A stretch of DNA of 16,041 nucleotides from an uncultured Clostridia bacterium (lineage in GTDB: Bacteria; Bacillota; Clostridia; Christensenellales; Borkfalkiaceae), in contig CAKQSI010000047.1 in NCBI GenBank assembly GCA_934272745.1, positions 1 to 16,041 on the forward strand. The letters run 5' to 3'. Below are positions 1 through 7,854 of this stretch, in pieces (position 1 is the first letter of the stretch; the number at the start of each line of letters is the position of its first letter). The notes under the pieces were generated by a model, which worked only from the letters and a program-made list of their open reading frames with translations, did not search any database and was not told the origin of the DNA. Made by a program: the position numbers and the translations under genes.

Positions 1-1913
1 ACCGAGTTGAGCGAAGCCAGCGCGCCGCTTCTATCTCTGCCGTGCATGGGGTTGGCGCCGGGGGCAAGCGGTTCGCCGCACTTTCTGCCGTCGGGCGTGG
101 TGCCCGTCTTTTTGCCGTACATCACGTTGCTGGTAATGGTCAGCGCCGAAAGCGTGTGCTTGGCATTTCTGTACAGTTTATGTTTTTTCAGCTGCCCGAT
201 AAAGTAGGTAACGATCTGTACCGCAAGGTCGTCCGCACGGTCGTCGTCGTTGCCGTATTTGGGGAAGTCGCCCTCGGTGGTAAAGTCGGTCGCAACGCCG
301 TTTTCGTCCCGCACGGGGGAAACTTTCGCATAGCGAATGGCGGAAAGACTGTCGGCAGCCACCGAAAGTCCCGCCACGCCGAATGCCATCAGCCGTTCGG
401 GATCGGTGTCGTGCAGCGCCATCTGTACCGCTTCGTACGCGTATTTATCGTGCATATAATGAATGACGTTGTTCGCCTGAACGTAAATACCCGCAACGTA
501 GGAAAGCACTTTTTTATAATTTTCCCATACTGCGTCAAAGGAAAGCGTGTCGCCGGAAAGTTTGGGAATGTCCGGGACGACGGGCGTACCGGTCAGTTCG
601 TCCATGCCGCCGTTGACGGCGTAAAGCAAACTTTTTGCGAGGTTGCAGCGCGCGCCGAAAAACTGCATCTGTTTGCCCACCCGCATAGCGGAAACGCAGC
701 AGGCAATGGCGTAATCGTCGCCGTAGACGGGGCGCATGACTTCGTCGCTTTCGTACTGCACGGCGTCGGTTTTGATGGAAATTTCCGCGCAGTAGCGTTT
801 GAAGTTTTCGGGAAGTTTTTCGTCCCAGAGCACGGTCAGGTTGGGTTCGGGCGAGGTGCCGAGGTTGATTAAGGTATGCAGATAGCGGAAAGAGTTTTTG
901 GTAACCAGCGTTTTGCCGTTGATCCCCATACCGCCCACCGATTCGGTCACCCAGGTGGGGTCGCCGCCGAACAGTTCGTTGTATTCGGGCGTGCGGAGGT
1001 GACGGACGAGGCGCAGTTTGATGATGAGTTGATCGACGATCTCCTGCGCTTCTTCTTCGGTGATAATGCCGGCGGCAAGGTCGCGTTCCAGATAAATATC
1101 GAGGAAGGTGGAAGTTCTGCCGAACGAAGTCGCCGCGCCGTTGTTTTCCTTAATGCCGGCAAGGTAAGCGAGGTAAAGCGCCTGCGCCGCCTCTTTTGCG
1201 CTTTCGGCAGGCTTTGTTACGTCCACCCCATAGGAAGCCGCCATTTTTTCAAGATCGCCAAGAGAGCGGATCTGCACGGAAGTTTCCTCGCGCAGGCGGA
1301 TGAGTTCGTCGGTCATCTCCCCTTCGAGATTGGCAAGATCCTTTTTCTTTTCCGCGATCAGGCGGGCGGTGCCGTAAAGCGCCACTCTGCGATAATCGCC
1401 GATGATTCTGCCTCTGCCGTACGCGTCGGGAAGCCCGGTCAGAAGACCGACGTGCCGCGCCGTGCGAACCCCTTCGGGATAGGCGTCGAACACGCCCTGA
1501 TTATGCGTTTTGCGGTATTCCGAAAAATGCTTTTCGATGACGGGATCGAGCGTATATCCGTAGGCTTCCAGACTCTGTTTCGCCATGCGGGTGCCGCCGT
1601 AAAGGTTGACCATACGTTTTAAGGGCGCGTCGGTCTGCAAGCCAACGATGACTTCGTTTTCCTTATCGATATAACCCGGCTCGAAATTACAGATGCCGGA
1701 AATACGACCGGTTTCGACGTCTAATACGCCGCCTTTTTTGCGTTCTTCTTTCAAAAGTTCCAGACACTTGTTCCAGACTTTCTGCGTTTTTTCGGTAGTG
1801 CCTTTCAAAAAAGAGGCGTCGCCCTCGTACGGGGTATAGTTTTTCTGAATAAAATTGCGTACGTCGATTTCTTTTTCCCAGTTGCCGGGAACGAAGGGTT
1901 TTCTTTTGTTCAT
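1..1913 (-). CDS. pflB: Pyruvate formate-lyase (formate C-acetyltransferase), 3' end outside window
   Basis: The enzyme cleaves pyruvate with CoA to acetyl-CoA and formate in anaerobic fermentation, in the cytoplasm, by a glycyl-radical mechanism. The start at 1913 has AGGAGG 10 bases upstream; the protein begins MNKRKPFVPGNW. Residues 1-637 of a protein usually near 750 are present. The adjacent active-site cysteines of the family lie at residues 405-406 (bases 696-701) in the context YAIACCVSAM, followed by the conserved VGKQMQFFGAR. An N-terminal block GLLTGLPDAYGRGRIIGDYR is also typical. The C-terminal glycyl-radical loop would lie beyond base 1 and cannot be checked. The activase gene pflA lies 355 bases upstream in the same direction, so co-transcription is plausible. 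Identification is secure; the completeness of the gene is unknown. Confidence 0.96.
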   Translation of the reverse strand, partial: MNKRKPFVPGNWEKEIDVRNFIQKNYTPYEGDASFLKGTTEKTQKVWNKCLELLKEERKKGGVLDVETGRISGICNFEPGYIDKENEVIVGLQTDAPLKRMVNLYGGTRMAKQSLEAYGYTLDPVIEKHFSEYRKTHNQGVFDAYPEGVRTARHVGLLTGLPDAYGRGRIIGDYRRVALYGTARLIAEKKKDLANLEGEMTDELIRLREETSVQIRSLGDLEKMAASYGVDVTKPAESAKEAAQALYLAYLAGIKENNGAATSFGRTSTFLDIYLERDLAAGIITEEEAQEIVDQLIIKLRLVRHLRTPEYNELFGGDPTWVTESVGGMGINGKTLVTKNSFRYLHTLINLGTSPEPNLTVLWDEKLPENFKRYCAEISIKTDAVQYESDEVMRPVYGDDYAIACCVSAMRVGKQMQFFGARCNLAKSLLYAVNGGMDELTGTPVVPDIPKLSGDTLSFDAVWENYKKVLSYVAGIYVQANNVIHYMHDKYAYEAVQMALHDTDPERLMAFGVAGLSVAADSLSAIRYAKVSPVRDENGVATDFTTEGDFPKYGNDDDRADDLAVQIVTYFIGQLKKHKLYRNAKHTLSALTITSNVMYGKKTGTTPDGRKCGEPLAPGANPMHGRDRSGALASLNS

Positions 1914-1921
1914 AACTGCCT

Positions 1922-1930
1922 GTCCTCCTG
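1922..1930 (-). promoter_or_regulatory. Ribosome binding site of pflB
   Basis: On the minus strand CAGGAGGAC precedes the pflB ATG by about eight bases. It fixes the start at 1913. Confidence 0.8.
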
Positions 1931-2268
1931 AATGTATTTGCCCCTGTCTGAAGTATCTTAAGTCGTCGCGGGAAACGGAATTTCGCCCGCGCGTTTTCGG
2001 CTTTTTGCGTGGTGAAGCGCGTCGTTTTTCGCGCTTTTTCGTGTGTTGAATATTGCTTGTCGCGCTTTAGTTTTTTGGAAGAAGCGCGTTTGCGTGCGCC
2101 CTGCGGGAAGTTTCTCTGTTTCTCTATGCCCGCGGGAAGTTTCTCCGCGCGCCTGAAGAAAGCGCGTTTCGTGTGCAATTTTATCGCGCGCAATCTAATT
2201 TAGTTGCGCCCGTGCGCACGCTTGCACGTGGGCGCGCTGTATATTTCCGGCGCCTGTGCGCCGCCCCG
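1931..2268. repeat. pflA-pflB interval with duplicated GC-rich segments
   Basis: No convincing gene lies in this 355-base interval. GCGGGAAGTTTCTC occurs exactly twice (2103-2116 and 2132-2145). A related GAAGAA(A)GCGCGTTT segment occurs at 2078-2090 and 2155-2169. A hairpin GCGCAA...TTGCGC with inner CTAA/TTAG arms lies at 2188-2209, and a GCGCCC/GGGCGC hairpin lies near 2205-2236. A minus-strand open frame runs across 1687-2193, but it overlaps pflB, is extremely Arg/Lys-rich and has no ribosome binding site. The hairpins could attenuate or process a pflAB transcript; that is inference. Confidence 0.5.
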
Positions 2269-3000
2269 TTATTTTTCCGGTTTCAGATCGGAAAAGAAGC
2301 GTTCTTCCAGTTCCTTTGTCCTTTCCGGATCCATCGCGGGGACGCCGGGAAGCGGTTCCGCAAGCCCCAACTTAGCGTACTTGTGCGCGCCGAGAAGATG
2401 ATAGGGCAACAGTTCGACCTTATACGCCGTAGGAATTTTTTTTGCTATGTACGCTCGCAGTTCCCGCATATAATCGTCGGAATCGTTTCGTCCGGGGATT
2501 ACCACTTGCCGCACAATGGCCGGCACGTTTGCCTTTTTCACCGCGGAAAGGAAATCTTCCGCCCGGGCAACGTTTCCGCCGCAAAGTTCTTTATATCGCG
2601 CGGGGTCGGTATCTTTGACGTCGAATAAAACGAGGTCGGTGACCGAAAGGATTTTTTCGTAATCGCCCTTGCCTGCGCCCGCCGTGTCTAAACAGGTGTG
2701 GACGCCTTCCGCTTTCAGCAGCGAAAACAGTTCGGTCAGAAATTCCGGCTGCAGCAAGGGTTCCCCGCCCGAAGCGGTCACCCCGCCGCCGCTCCGCTTG
2801 AAGTAGGGGCGGAATTTTAAGACGCGTTTTGCAAGATCGTCCGCCGCAACCTCTTCCCCGCCCGAAAGGCTCCAACTTTCGGGGTTATGGCAAAAGGCGC
2901 AACGAAGCGCGCAGCCCTGGAAAAAGACGACGGTACGAACGCCCGGTCCGTCCACAAGACCCATACTTTCCACGGAAAAAATACGACCGGTCGCGTACAC
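2269..3000 (-). CDS. pflA: Pyruvate formate-lyase activating enzyme (radical SAM)
   Basis: This radical-SAM activase places the glycyl radical on pyruvate formate-lyase using S-adenosylmethionine and a [4Fe-4S] cluster. The 243-residue length is normal for the family. The cluster-binding motif CX3CX2C is at residues 30-37 (CALRCAFC), preceded by the family's DGPGVRTVVFFQGC context. The SAM-binding GGE-type motif (SGGEPLLQ) is near residues 77-84. The start is GTG at 3000, supported by AAGGAGGG seven bases upstream. The gene precedes pflB on the same strand, whereas in many genomes pflA follows pflB. A good sigma-A promoter lies 85 bases upstream. Activases of other glycyl-radical enzymes look similar, but the neighbouring pflB makes the assignment firm. 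Confidence 0.95.
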   Translation of the reverse strand: MYATGRIFSVESMGLVDGPGVRTVVFFQGCALRCAFCHNPESWSLSGGEEVAADDLAKRVLKFRPYFKRSGGGVTASGGEPLLQPEFLTELFSLLKAEGVHTCLDTAGAGKGDYEKILSVTDLVLFDVKDTDPARYKELCGGNVARAEDFLSAVKKANVPAIVRQVVIPGRNDSDDYMRELRAYIAKKIPTAYKVELLPYHLLGAHKYAKLGLAEPLPGVPAMDPERTKELEERFFSDLKPEK

Positions 3001-3084
3001 GTTTCGCCCTCCTTATCGGTACCGAAGAGCCGTTTTGCCTGCTTTGACAACTTTTGCCGCGCAAAAAATCGACTCTGCCAGAAA

Positions 3085-3113
3085 AGTATACTATATTTAT
3101 CCATAGAAGTCAA
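3085..3113 (-). promoter_or_regulatory. Predicted sigma-A promoter of pflA(B)
   Basis: Reading the minus strand, TTGACT (3113-3108) and TATACT (3090-3085) are separated by exactly 17 bases. Transcription would start near 3078, giving a leader of about 78 bases before the pflA GTG. Confidence 0.75.
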
Positions 3114-3138
3114 ACATTTTGTGGTCATTTTTTAATTA

Positions 3139-3156
3139 CATACAATATATAATGTA
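3139..3156. promoter_or_regulatory. AT-rich imperfect palindrome, possible operator
   Basis: ATACAATATATAATGTAT matches its own reverse complement at 16 of 18 positions. It lies about 26 bases upstream of the pflA -35 element, where an activator or redox regulator could bind. It does not match the FNR or Rex consensus as I know them, so the factor is unknown. The TATAAT inside it might alternatively belong to a weak plus-strand promoter. Confidence 0.35.
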
Positions 3157-3200
3157 TTTCCTGTGTTTCCAGATAACGGCAGATTTGGCACTCCGAAACG

Positions 3201-3214
3201 AGTTTGCGCAAACT
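3201..3214. promoter_or_regulatory. Perfect 14-base palindrome in the pflA/typA divergent region
   Basis: AGTTTGCGCAAACT equals its own reverse complement. It stands alone between the divergent promoters. It could be a dimeric repressor site or may be chance; nothing else ties it to either gene. Confidence 0.3.
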
Positions 3215-3384
3215 TTCCACAAAAAATGAGGGAAACGATCAGAAAACGAGGCGAAATTTTTCATCGCGGCAGAAAAAGCGAAAAACGGCGCCGAACGTTC
3301 TTTACTCCGCCCGCCGCACGCTGCTTGCCCTGCCGGAAACGCTTTTTCTTTCCCCTTAAAATTTTGAAAAGCGCGTTCATTTAT

Positions 3385-3414
3385 TTGACTGTTTTATGCC
3401 GTTTGCGGTATAAT
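3385..3414 (+). promoter_or_regulatory. Predicted sigma-A promoter of typA
   Basis: TTGACT (3385-3390), an 18-base spacer and a perfect TATAAT (3409-3414). It implies a start near 3421 and an untranslated leader of about 170 bases before typA. It also argues against any typA start upstream of 3421. The rest of 3157-3384 shows only scattered short palindromes and no gene. Confidence 0.75.
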
Positions 3415-3507
3415 AAGAAGTGGATTTTATTGCAGACGCTATTTTTATCAAGAGGCATTGCGCCGCCTTCGCCGCAGAAAAGTCTTTTGCGGCGCACCGA
3501 TCGGCAC

Positions 3508-3562
3508 TTTTCGCCGATACCACCGGCAATTTTCGCCGATACCGCCGGCAATTCCGCCGGCA
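3508..3562 (+). repeat. 22-base tandem repeat in the typA leader
   Basis: Two abutting 22-base copies (3508-3529 and 3530-3551) of TTTTCGCCGATACCRCCGGC plus AA differ at one base. A partial third copy, TTCCGCCGGCA, follows. The self-complementary GCCGGC cores can pair with each other, for example around 3544-3561, placing a hairpin 20-30 bases before the ribosome binding site. Confidence 0.7.
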
Positions 3563-3594
3563 TTTTGAAATTTATACTTCAGGAGCAAGCGTTT

Positions 3595-5415
3595 ATGATC
3601 ACGGCAAGAGAAGACATCAGAAACATCGCCATCATCGCGCACGTCGACCACGGCAAAACCACGCTGGTTGACCAGTTACTCAAATCGAGCGGGACCTTCC
3701 GCGCCAACGAACAGGTAGCGGAACGCGTAATGGACAGCGGCGATATCGAACGCGAACGCGGCATTACCATTCTCGCAAAAAACACTTCCGTACACTATAA
3801 CGGCGTAAAAATCAACATTATCGACACCCCGGGACACGCCGATTTCGGCGGAGAAGTGGAACGTATTTTATCCATGGTGGACGGCGTTCTGCTCCTTGTG
3901 GACGCGGTGGAAGGCTGCATGCCGCAGACCCGCTACGTTTTGAAAAAGGCGCTTTCGCTCAACAAAAAAGCCGTCGTCGTAGTCAACAAAGTGGACAAAG
4001 GCATCGATAAAGAAGCCATCAACGATCAGATTTTAGGTCTGTTTTTCGACCTCGGCGCAAGCGACGAACAGATCGATTTCAAGACAATTTACGCCAGCGC
4101 GAAACAGGGCTGGGCAAGTTACGATCTGACCCCGGGCAAGGATATGAGCCCTATTTTCGAAACGGTCATCAAAGAAATTCCCGCCCCGAGAGGAGATATG
4201 GACGCCCCCTTGCAGGCGCTGATCTGCAATATCGAATACGACGATTACGTGGGGCGTATCGGCATCGGCAAGGTCACCCGCGGCAGAATTTACGACAATC
4301 AACCGGTCGTTATGTGCCACGGCGACGTGTCCTACCCCGCTTCCCGTATCGGCAAACTGTATCAGTTTGAGGGCTTAAAGCGGCAGGAGGTGACCGAAGG
4401 CGCCGTAGGCGACATCGTTGCGATTTCCGGCGTGGACAACATCAACATCGGCGAAACCGTCTGCGCCGCGGACTGCATCGAACCGCTGCCCTTCGTCAAG
4501 ATCGACGAACCTACCGTTTCCATGCTGTTTATGGTAAACGATTCTCCCTTTGCGGGAAAAGAAGGCAAGTTTGTCACCAGCCGCCATCTCCGCGCAAGAC
4601 TGTTTAAGGAAATCGAAACCAACGTTTCCATGAAGGTGGAAGAAACCGAACGTGCGGAATGTTTCAAAGTTTTCGGCAGAGGGGAACTGCACCTTTCCAT
4701 TCTCATCGAAAACATGCGCCGCGAGGGATACGAATTTCAGGTTTCCCGCCCCAAGGTGATTTTTAAGGAAGTCGAGGGCAAGTGCTACGAACCCATCGAG
4801 TCGCTGACCATCGACGTGCCGGACGAATATGTGGGCGCGGTCATGAACAAACTGGGCGCAAGAAAGGGCGACCTCGTTACCATGACGCCCGACGGACACG
4901 GCGGAACAAGGCTGGACTTCGACATTCCGGCAAGATGCCTGTTCGGCTATCGCAGCGAAATGCTGACCGACACCAAGGGCTTCGGCGTCATGAGTCACGT
5001 ATTCAAGGATTACGAACCGTACAAAGGCGATATTCCTTCCCGCACGCGGGGATCTGTCGTCGTGTTTGAAGACGGCGTGACCACCACTTACGGTCTATTT
5101 AACGCGCAGGAACGTTCTACCCTGTTCGTAGGCGCGGGACTGAAAGTCTACGCGGGCGAAATTGTGGGCGAAAATTCCAGAGAGGACGACCTCGTCGTCA
5201 ACGTCTGCAAGGAAAAGCACCTGACCAACACCAGAAGTTCGGCTTCGGACGACGCGCTGAAACTCATCACCCCCACCACGCTTTCTTTGGAACAGTGTCT
5301 GGAATTCATCGGCGACGACGAACTGGTGGAAGTCACCCCCAAGAGCATTCGTTTGAGAAAGCGCATTTTAAGTAAAGAACAGCGCATGAAACTCGCCGCC
5401 AAAAACAAGGGCTGA
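3595..5415 (+). CDS. typA: Ribosome-associated GTPase TypA/BipA
   Basis: TypA/BipA is a translation-factor GTPase related to EF-G that binds the 70S ribosome and supports ribosome assembly and stress or cold adaptation. The 606 residues match the family length. G-domain motifs are in order: AHVDHGKTT (residues 15-23), RGIT (55-58), DTPGH (77-81), NKVD (131-134) and SAK (168-170). The second half carries the EF-G-like domains III and V and the TypA-specific C-terminus. The start at 3595 is chosen because AGGAG precedes it by nine bases, the protein then begins MITAREDIRNIAIIAHVDHG as in homologues, and the predicted promoter lies at 3385-3414. The same frame stays open to 3163, but that extension is not protein-like. 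It is monocistronic, with its own terminator. Confidence 0.97.
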   Translation: MITAREDIRNIAIIAHVDHGKTTLVDQLLKSSGTFRANEQVAERVMDSGDIERERGITILAKNTSVHYNGVKINIIDTPGHADFGGEVERILSMVDGVLLLVDAVEGCMPQTRYVLKKALSLNKKAVVVVNKVDKGIDKEAINDQILGLFFDLGASDEQIDFKTIYASAKQGWASYDLTPGKDMSPIFETVIKEIPAPRGDMDAPLQALICNIEYDDYVGRIGIGKVTRGRIYDNQPVVMCHGDVSYPASRIGKLYQFEGLKRQEVTEGAVGDIVAISGVDNINIGETVCAADCIEPLPFVKIDEPTVSMLFMVNDSPFAGKEGKFVTSRHLRARLFKEIETNVSMKVEETERAECFKVFGRGELHLSILIENMRREGYEFQVSRPKVIFKEVEGKCYEPIESLTIDVPDEYVGAVMNKLGARKGDLVTMTPDGHGGTRLDFDIPARCLFGYRSEMLTDTKGFGVMSHVFKDYEPYKGDIPSRTRGSVVVFEDGVTTTYGLFNAQERSTLFVGAGLKVYAGEIVGENSREDDLVVNVCKEKHLTNTRSSASDDALKLITPTTLSLEQCLEFIGDDELVEVTPKSIRLRKRILSKEQRMKLAAKNKG

Positions 5416-5434
5416 GGATAAAATCGCAACGATC

Positions 5435-5479
5435 GGCGTTTTCCGCGGTTTTATTGCGGAAAACGCCCGTTTTGTTTTT
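5435..5479 (+). terminator. Rho-independent terminator of typA
   Basis: A perfect 12-base stem GGCGTTTTCCGC / GCGGAAAACGCC with a nine-base loop is followed by CGTTTTGTTTTT. It begins 20 bases after the typA stop. Confidence 0.92.
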
Positions 5480-5571
5480 CCGGCGCCGTTACTGCATTTT
5501 CTGCCGGTATATGATAAACAAAACAATCTTCGGCATTATAAAAAATCAGGAAAACGACACGGATTCGGTTA

Positions 5572-6939
5572 ATGATTATGACAGATAAAAAACATCTCCG
5601 GCTGACGACAACGCAAATTATTTTGCTCGGCTTTTTGATTGTAATCCTGATCGGCAGCGGATTGCTTTCCCTGCCGGTTTGCTCTGCCGCCGGATGCTCC
5701 GTTCCCTATATCGACGCTTTGTTTACAGCCACAACCGCAACCTGCGTTACGGGTCTTGTATCCGTTTCGACAGCCGCAACGTGGAGCATTTACGGACAAA
5801 TCGTCATTCTGCTTTTAATTCAGATCGGCGGACTCGGCGTCATTACTATTGTAACCGCATTTATGCTGGCGCTGCACCGAAAGCTCGACATCGGCGCCCG
5901 CCTGTTGATTCAGGACGCCTTTAATCTGAATACCATGTCGGGACTTGTCGTCTTTGTAAAAAAAGTGCTCGCAGGGACGCTGATCGTCGAAAGTTGCGGC
6001 GCTGTTTTTTACATGTTCGCTTTTATCCCGGAATTTGGCGCAAAAGGCGTCTGGATCTCCGTTTTTAATTCGGTTTCCGCATTCTGCAACGCAGGTATGG
6101 ACGTGATCGGCGAAAACAGTCTGTGCGATTACGCCACAAACCCGCTGGTCAACGGCACTACGGAAATTCTGATTATTCTGGGAGGGCTGGGATATATTGT
6201 CTGGTGGGACGTGGCAAGAGTTTTCCGCGAACGTTCTTCAAACGGTCACAAAATTTTCCGGAACCTTACCCTGCACAGTAAAATCGCCTTTGTATCCACC
6301 GCGTTTTTGTTGCTTTTCGGCACCGTGCTTACCTTTTGCTTTGAATACAACAATCCGCTGACATTGAAAAATCTGTCGCTGTTCGATAAAATTCAAATAT
6401 CGTTTTTTCAGTCCGTAACAACCAGGACGGCAGGATTTGCGACCGTTCCGCAAGAAAATCTGACCAATGCCACGGTTATTTTATCCATTCTGCTGATGAC
6501 GATCGGCGGCTCCCCCGTCGGAACGGCAGGCGGCATCAAAACCGTGACGGCTGCAACGCTTGTTTTTATCGCATACTCCATGATAAAAAAGAAAAACAAC
6601 GTTTCCGTTTTCGGAAGGACGATTGCAAAACAGTCGATTTATAAAGCGGTCGCCGTCACGTTGACCTTTTCGGTCGTTGTGTTTCTTTCCGCCATGCTTA
6701 CGGCGGCAGTGACAAACGCCGCCGGAACAGACGTTTTGTATGAAACGGTCAGCGCCGCCGCAACGGTCGGTTTATCACGAAATCTGACCTCTACGCTCAA
6801 TCTTGCCGGGAAAATTATCATCATTGTTACCATGTATTTCGGCCGCGTAGGACCGATTTCGTTCGCCATTGCTTTCGGCAATAAAAATACAAGTCAAAAC
6901 ATCGTCACATTGCCCGAAGAAGAAGTCTGCATCGGGTAA
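5572..6939 (+). CDS. ktrB: K+ channel/transporter membrane subunit (KtrB/TrkH family)
   Basis: This is the ion-conducting subunit of a Ktr-type potassium uptake system in the inner membrane. At 455 residues it has KtrB length. The four pore-loop repeats of the family are visible: TATTATCVTGL (filter Gly 61), SAFCNAGMD (Gly 175), SVTTRTAGFAT (Gly 288) and SAAATVGLSRNLT (Gly 400). The intramembrane gating loop GGSPVGTAGGIKT lies at residues 312-324. ktrA follows after 14 bases, forming an operon. No good ribosome binding site precedes the ATG at 5572; a second in-frame ATG at 5578 is an alternative start. The 92 bases between the typA terminator and this start show no clear promoter and are too short for a ydaO-type c-di-AMP riboswitch. 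Assignment to KtrB rather than TrkH rests on length and on the single-RCK-unit partner. Confidence 0.94.
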   Translation: MIMTDKKHLRLTTTQIILLGFLIVILIGSGLLSLPVCSAAGCSVPYIDALFTATTATCVTGLVSVSTAATWSIYGQIVILLLIQIGGLGVITIVTAFMLALHRKLDIGARLLIQDAFNLNTMSGLVVFVKKVLAGTLIVESCGAVFYMFAFIPEFGAKGVWISVFNSVSAFCNAGMDVIGENSLCDYATNPLVNGTTEILIILGGLGYIVWWDVARVFRERSSNGHKIFRNLTLHSKIAFVSTAFLLLFGTVLTFCFEYNNPLTLKNLSLFDKIQISFFQSVTTRTAGFATVPQENLTNATVILSILLMTIGGSPVGTAGGIKTVTAATLVFIAYSMIKKKNNVSVFGRTIAKQSIYKAVAVTLTFSVVVFLSAMLTAAVTNAAGTDVLYETVSAAATVGLSRNLTSTLNLAGKIIIIVTMYFGRVGPISFAIAFGNKNTSQNIVTLPEEEVCIG

Positions 6940-6953
6940 AAGGAGAAAAACTT

Positions 6954-7601
6954 ATGCAGAAAAAAACCTACGCCGTCTTCGGTTTGGGAAGATACGGCAT
7001 GGCTGCCGCCAAAGAACTTGTGAAAAACGGTAAAGACGTGATCGCCGTCGATAAAAACGAACAACTTGTGGAAGACGCAATCGGCATCCTTCCCATATTG
7101 AAATGCGCCGACGTTACCGACCCCAAAGCGATCGGACAACTCGGCATTTCCAACGTCGACGTCGTTATCATAGCAATGGCAAATAATCTGGAAGCAAGTA
7201 TCATGGCGGTAACGCTTTGCAAAGAAAAGGGCGTAAAAACCGTAATCGCCAAATGCGCAAACGAAAGACACCGGAAAATTTTACAATGCGTCGGCGCGGA
7301 TATGGTCGTTTTTCCCGAACAGGAATCGGGTACCCGTCTTGCAAAAAACCTGCTGACTGCGGGCTTTATCGATGTTTTGTCGCTGTCGGACGAACTTTCC
7401 ATTGTGGAATTGAATCTGAAACCGGAATGGGAAGGGAAAAACCTGATAGAACTTAACCTGCGTAAAAAATATGCCGTCAACATTGTGGCGATCCGGAAAA
7501 ACGGAAAAATTATAGCTCCCGTCAACCCGGAAGAAAAACTTGACAAAAGCATGCAGCTGATCGCTATCGTCCATACCGAAAAGCTGACAAAACTGCACTG
7601 A
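6954..7601 (+). CDS. ktrA: K+ uptake regulatory subunit (RCK protein, KtrA/TrkA family)
   Basis: This cytoplasmic gating ring subunit binds nucleotide and controls KtrB. At 215 residues it has a single RCK unit. The N-terminal Rossmann fold has GLGRYG (residues 10-15) and an acidic residue, Asp33, at the end of the second strand. The RCK_C domain, at about residues 138-212, is known in relatives to bind c-di-AMP. A ribosome binding site AAAGGAG lies nine bases before the ATG. The gene starts 14 bases after the ktrB stop, so the two are co-transcribed. Transcription probably ends in the large palindrome at 7749-7793. Confidence 0.95.
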   Translation: MQKKTYAVFGLGRYGMAAAKELVKNGKDVIAVDKNEQLVEDAIGILPILKCADVTDPKAIGQLGISNVDVVIIAMANNLEASIMAVTLCKEKGVKTVIAKCANERHRKILQCVGADMVVFPEQESGTRLAKNLLTAGFIDVLSLSDELSIVELNLKPEWEGKNLIELNLRKKYAVNIVAIRKNGKIIAPVNPEEKLDKSMQLIAIVHTEKLTKLH

Positions 7602-7630
7602 CGCCTTCCGCTTTTTCCAAACCGGCTCTT

Positions 7631-7752
7631 CTCTTTGAAAGAACAGCTCTCCACTCTTTGAAAAACGACTCCACACTCTTAAAAACCGGCTCCTTCTTTG
7701 AAAAAAGACTCTCTCCTCTTAAAAAACAGCTCCACCCCCTTTGAAAAGACGG
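7631..7752. repeat. Degenerate 20-23-base tandem repeat array downstream of ktrA
   Basis: Six consecutive units share the pattern CTCTTTGAAAAA-(C/G)-xCTCC: 7631-7653, 7654-7675, 7676-7695, 7696-7715, 7716-7737, and a last partial one at 7738-7752 that runs into the terminator palindrome. TTTGAAA alternates with TTAAAA in several units. Unit lengths are not multiples of three throughout, and no ORF explains them, so the array is non-coding. It starts about 30 bases after the ktrA stop. Confidence 0.75.
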
Positions 7753-7793
7753 AGGGCAGGGCGAAAAACACTGTTTTTCGCCCTGCCCTCCGT
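7749..7793. terminator. 45-base near-perfect palindrome, probable bidirectional terminator
   Basis: A 22-base arm (7749-7770) is exactly complementary to 7772-7793 around a single central C. On plus it is followed by TAATTTTTTATC, a good T-tract for ktrA. On minus it is followed by CTTTTC for the convergent HTH gene. Position between two converging genes supports a shared terminator. Confidence 0.85.
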
Positions 7794-7854
7794 TAATTTT
7801 TTATCTCTCGCAACAAAAACAGACCGCGCTTCCGCTTTCCGCCCGGCAAAAAAA

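Noticed and set aside
42..1622. Two long plus-strand open frames (42-872 and 876-1622)
   Set aside because: They are antisense shadows of pflB; their translations are not protein-like and lack ribosome binding sites.
1687..2193. Minus-strand frame of 168 codons overlapping the pflB start
   Set aside because: It overlaps pflB in another frame, is extremely Arg/Lys-rich and has no ribosome binding site.
3163..3594. 144-codon N-terminal extension of typA
   Set aside because: It is not protein-like, lies partly upstream of the predicted promoter, and the ribosome binding site and family alignment fix the start at 3595.
4375..4998. Minus-strand frame of 207 codons
   Set aside because: Antisense shadow of typA.
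5480..5571. c-di-AMP (ydaO-type) riboswitch before ktrB
   Set aside because: Only 92 bases separate the typA terminator from ktrB, too short for the known aptamer, and no matching motif is seen.
6968..7654. Minus-strand frame of 228 codons
   Set aside because: Antisense shadow of ktrA; Ser/Phe-rich composition and no ribosome binding site.
7631..7752. CRISPR array
   Set aside because: Units are contiguous and degenerate with no spacers of constant length, and no cas genes are present.
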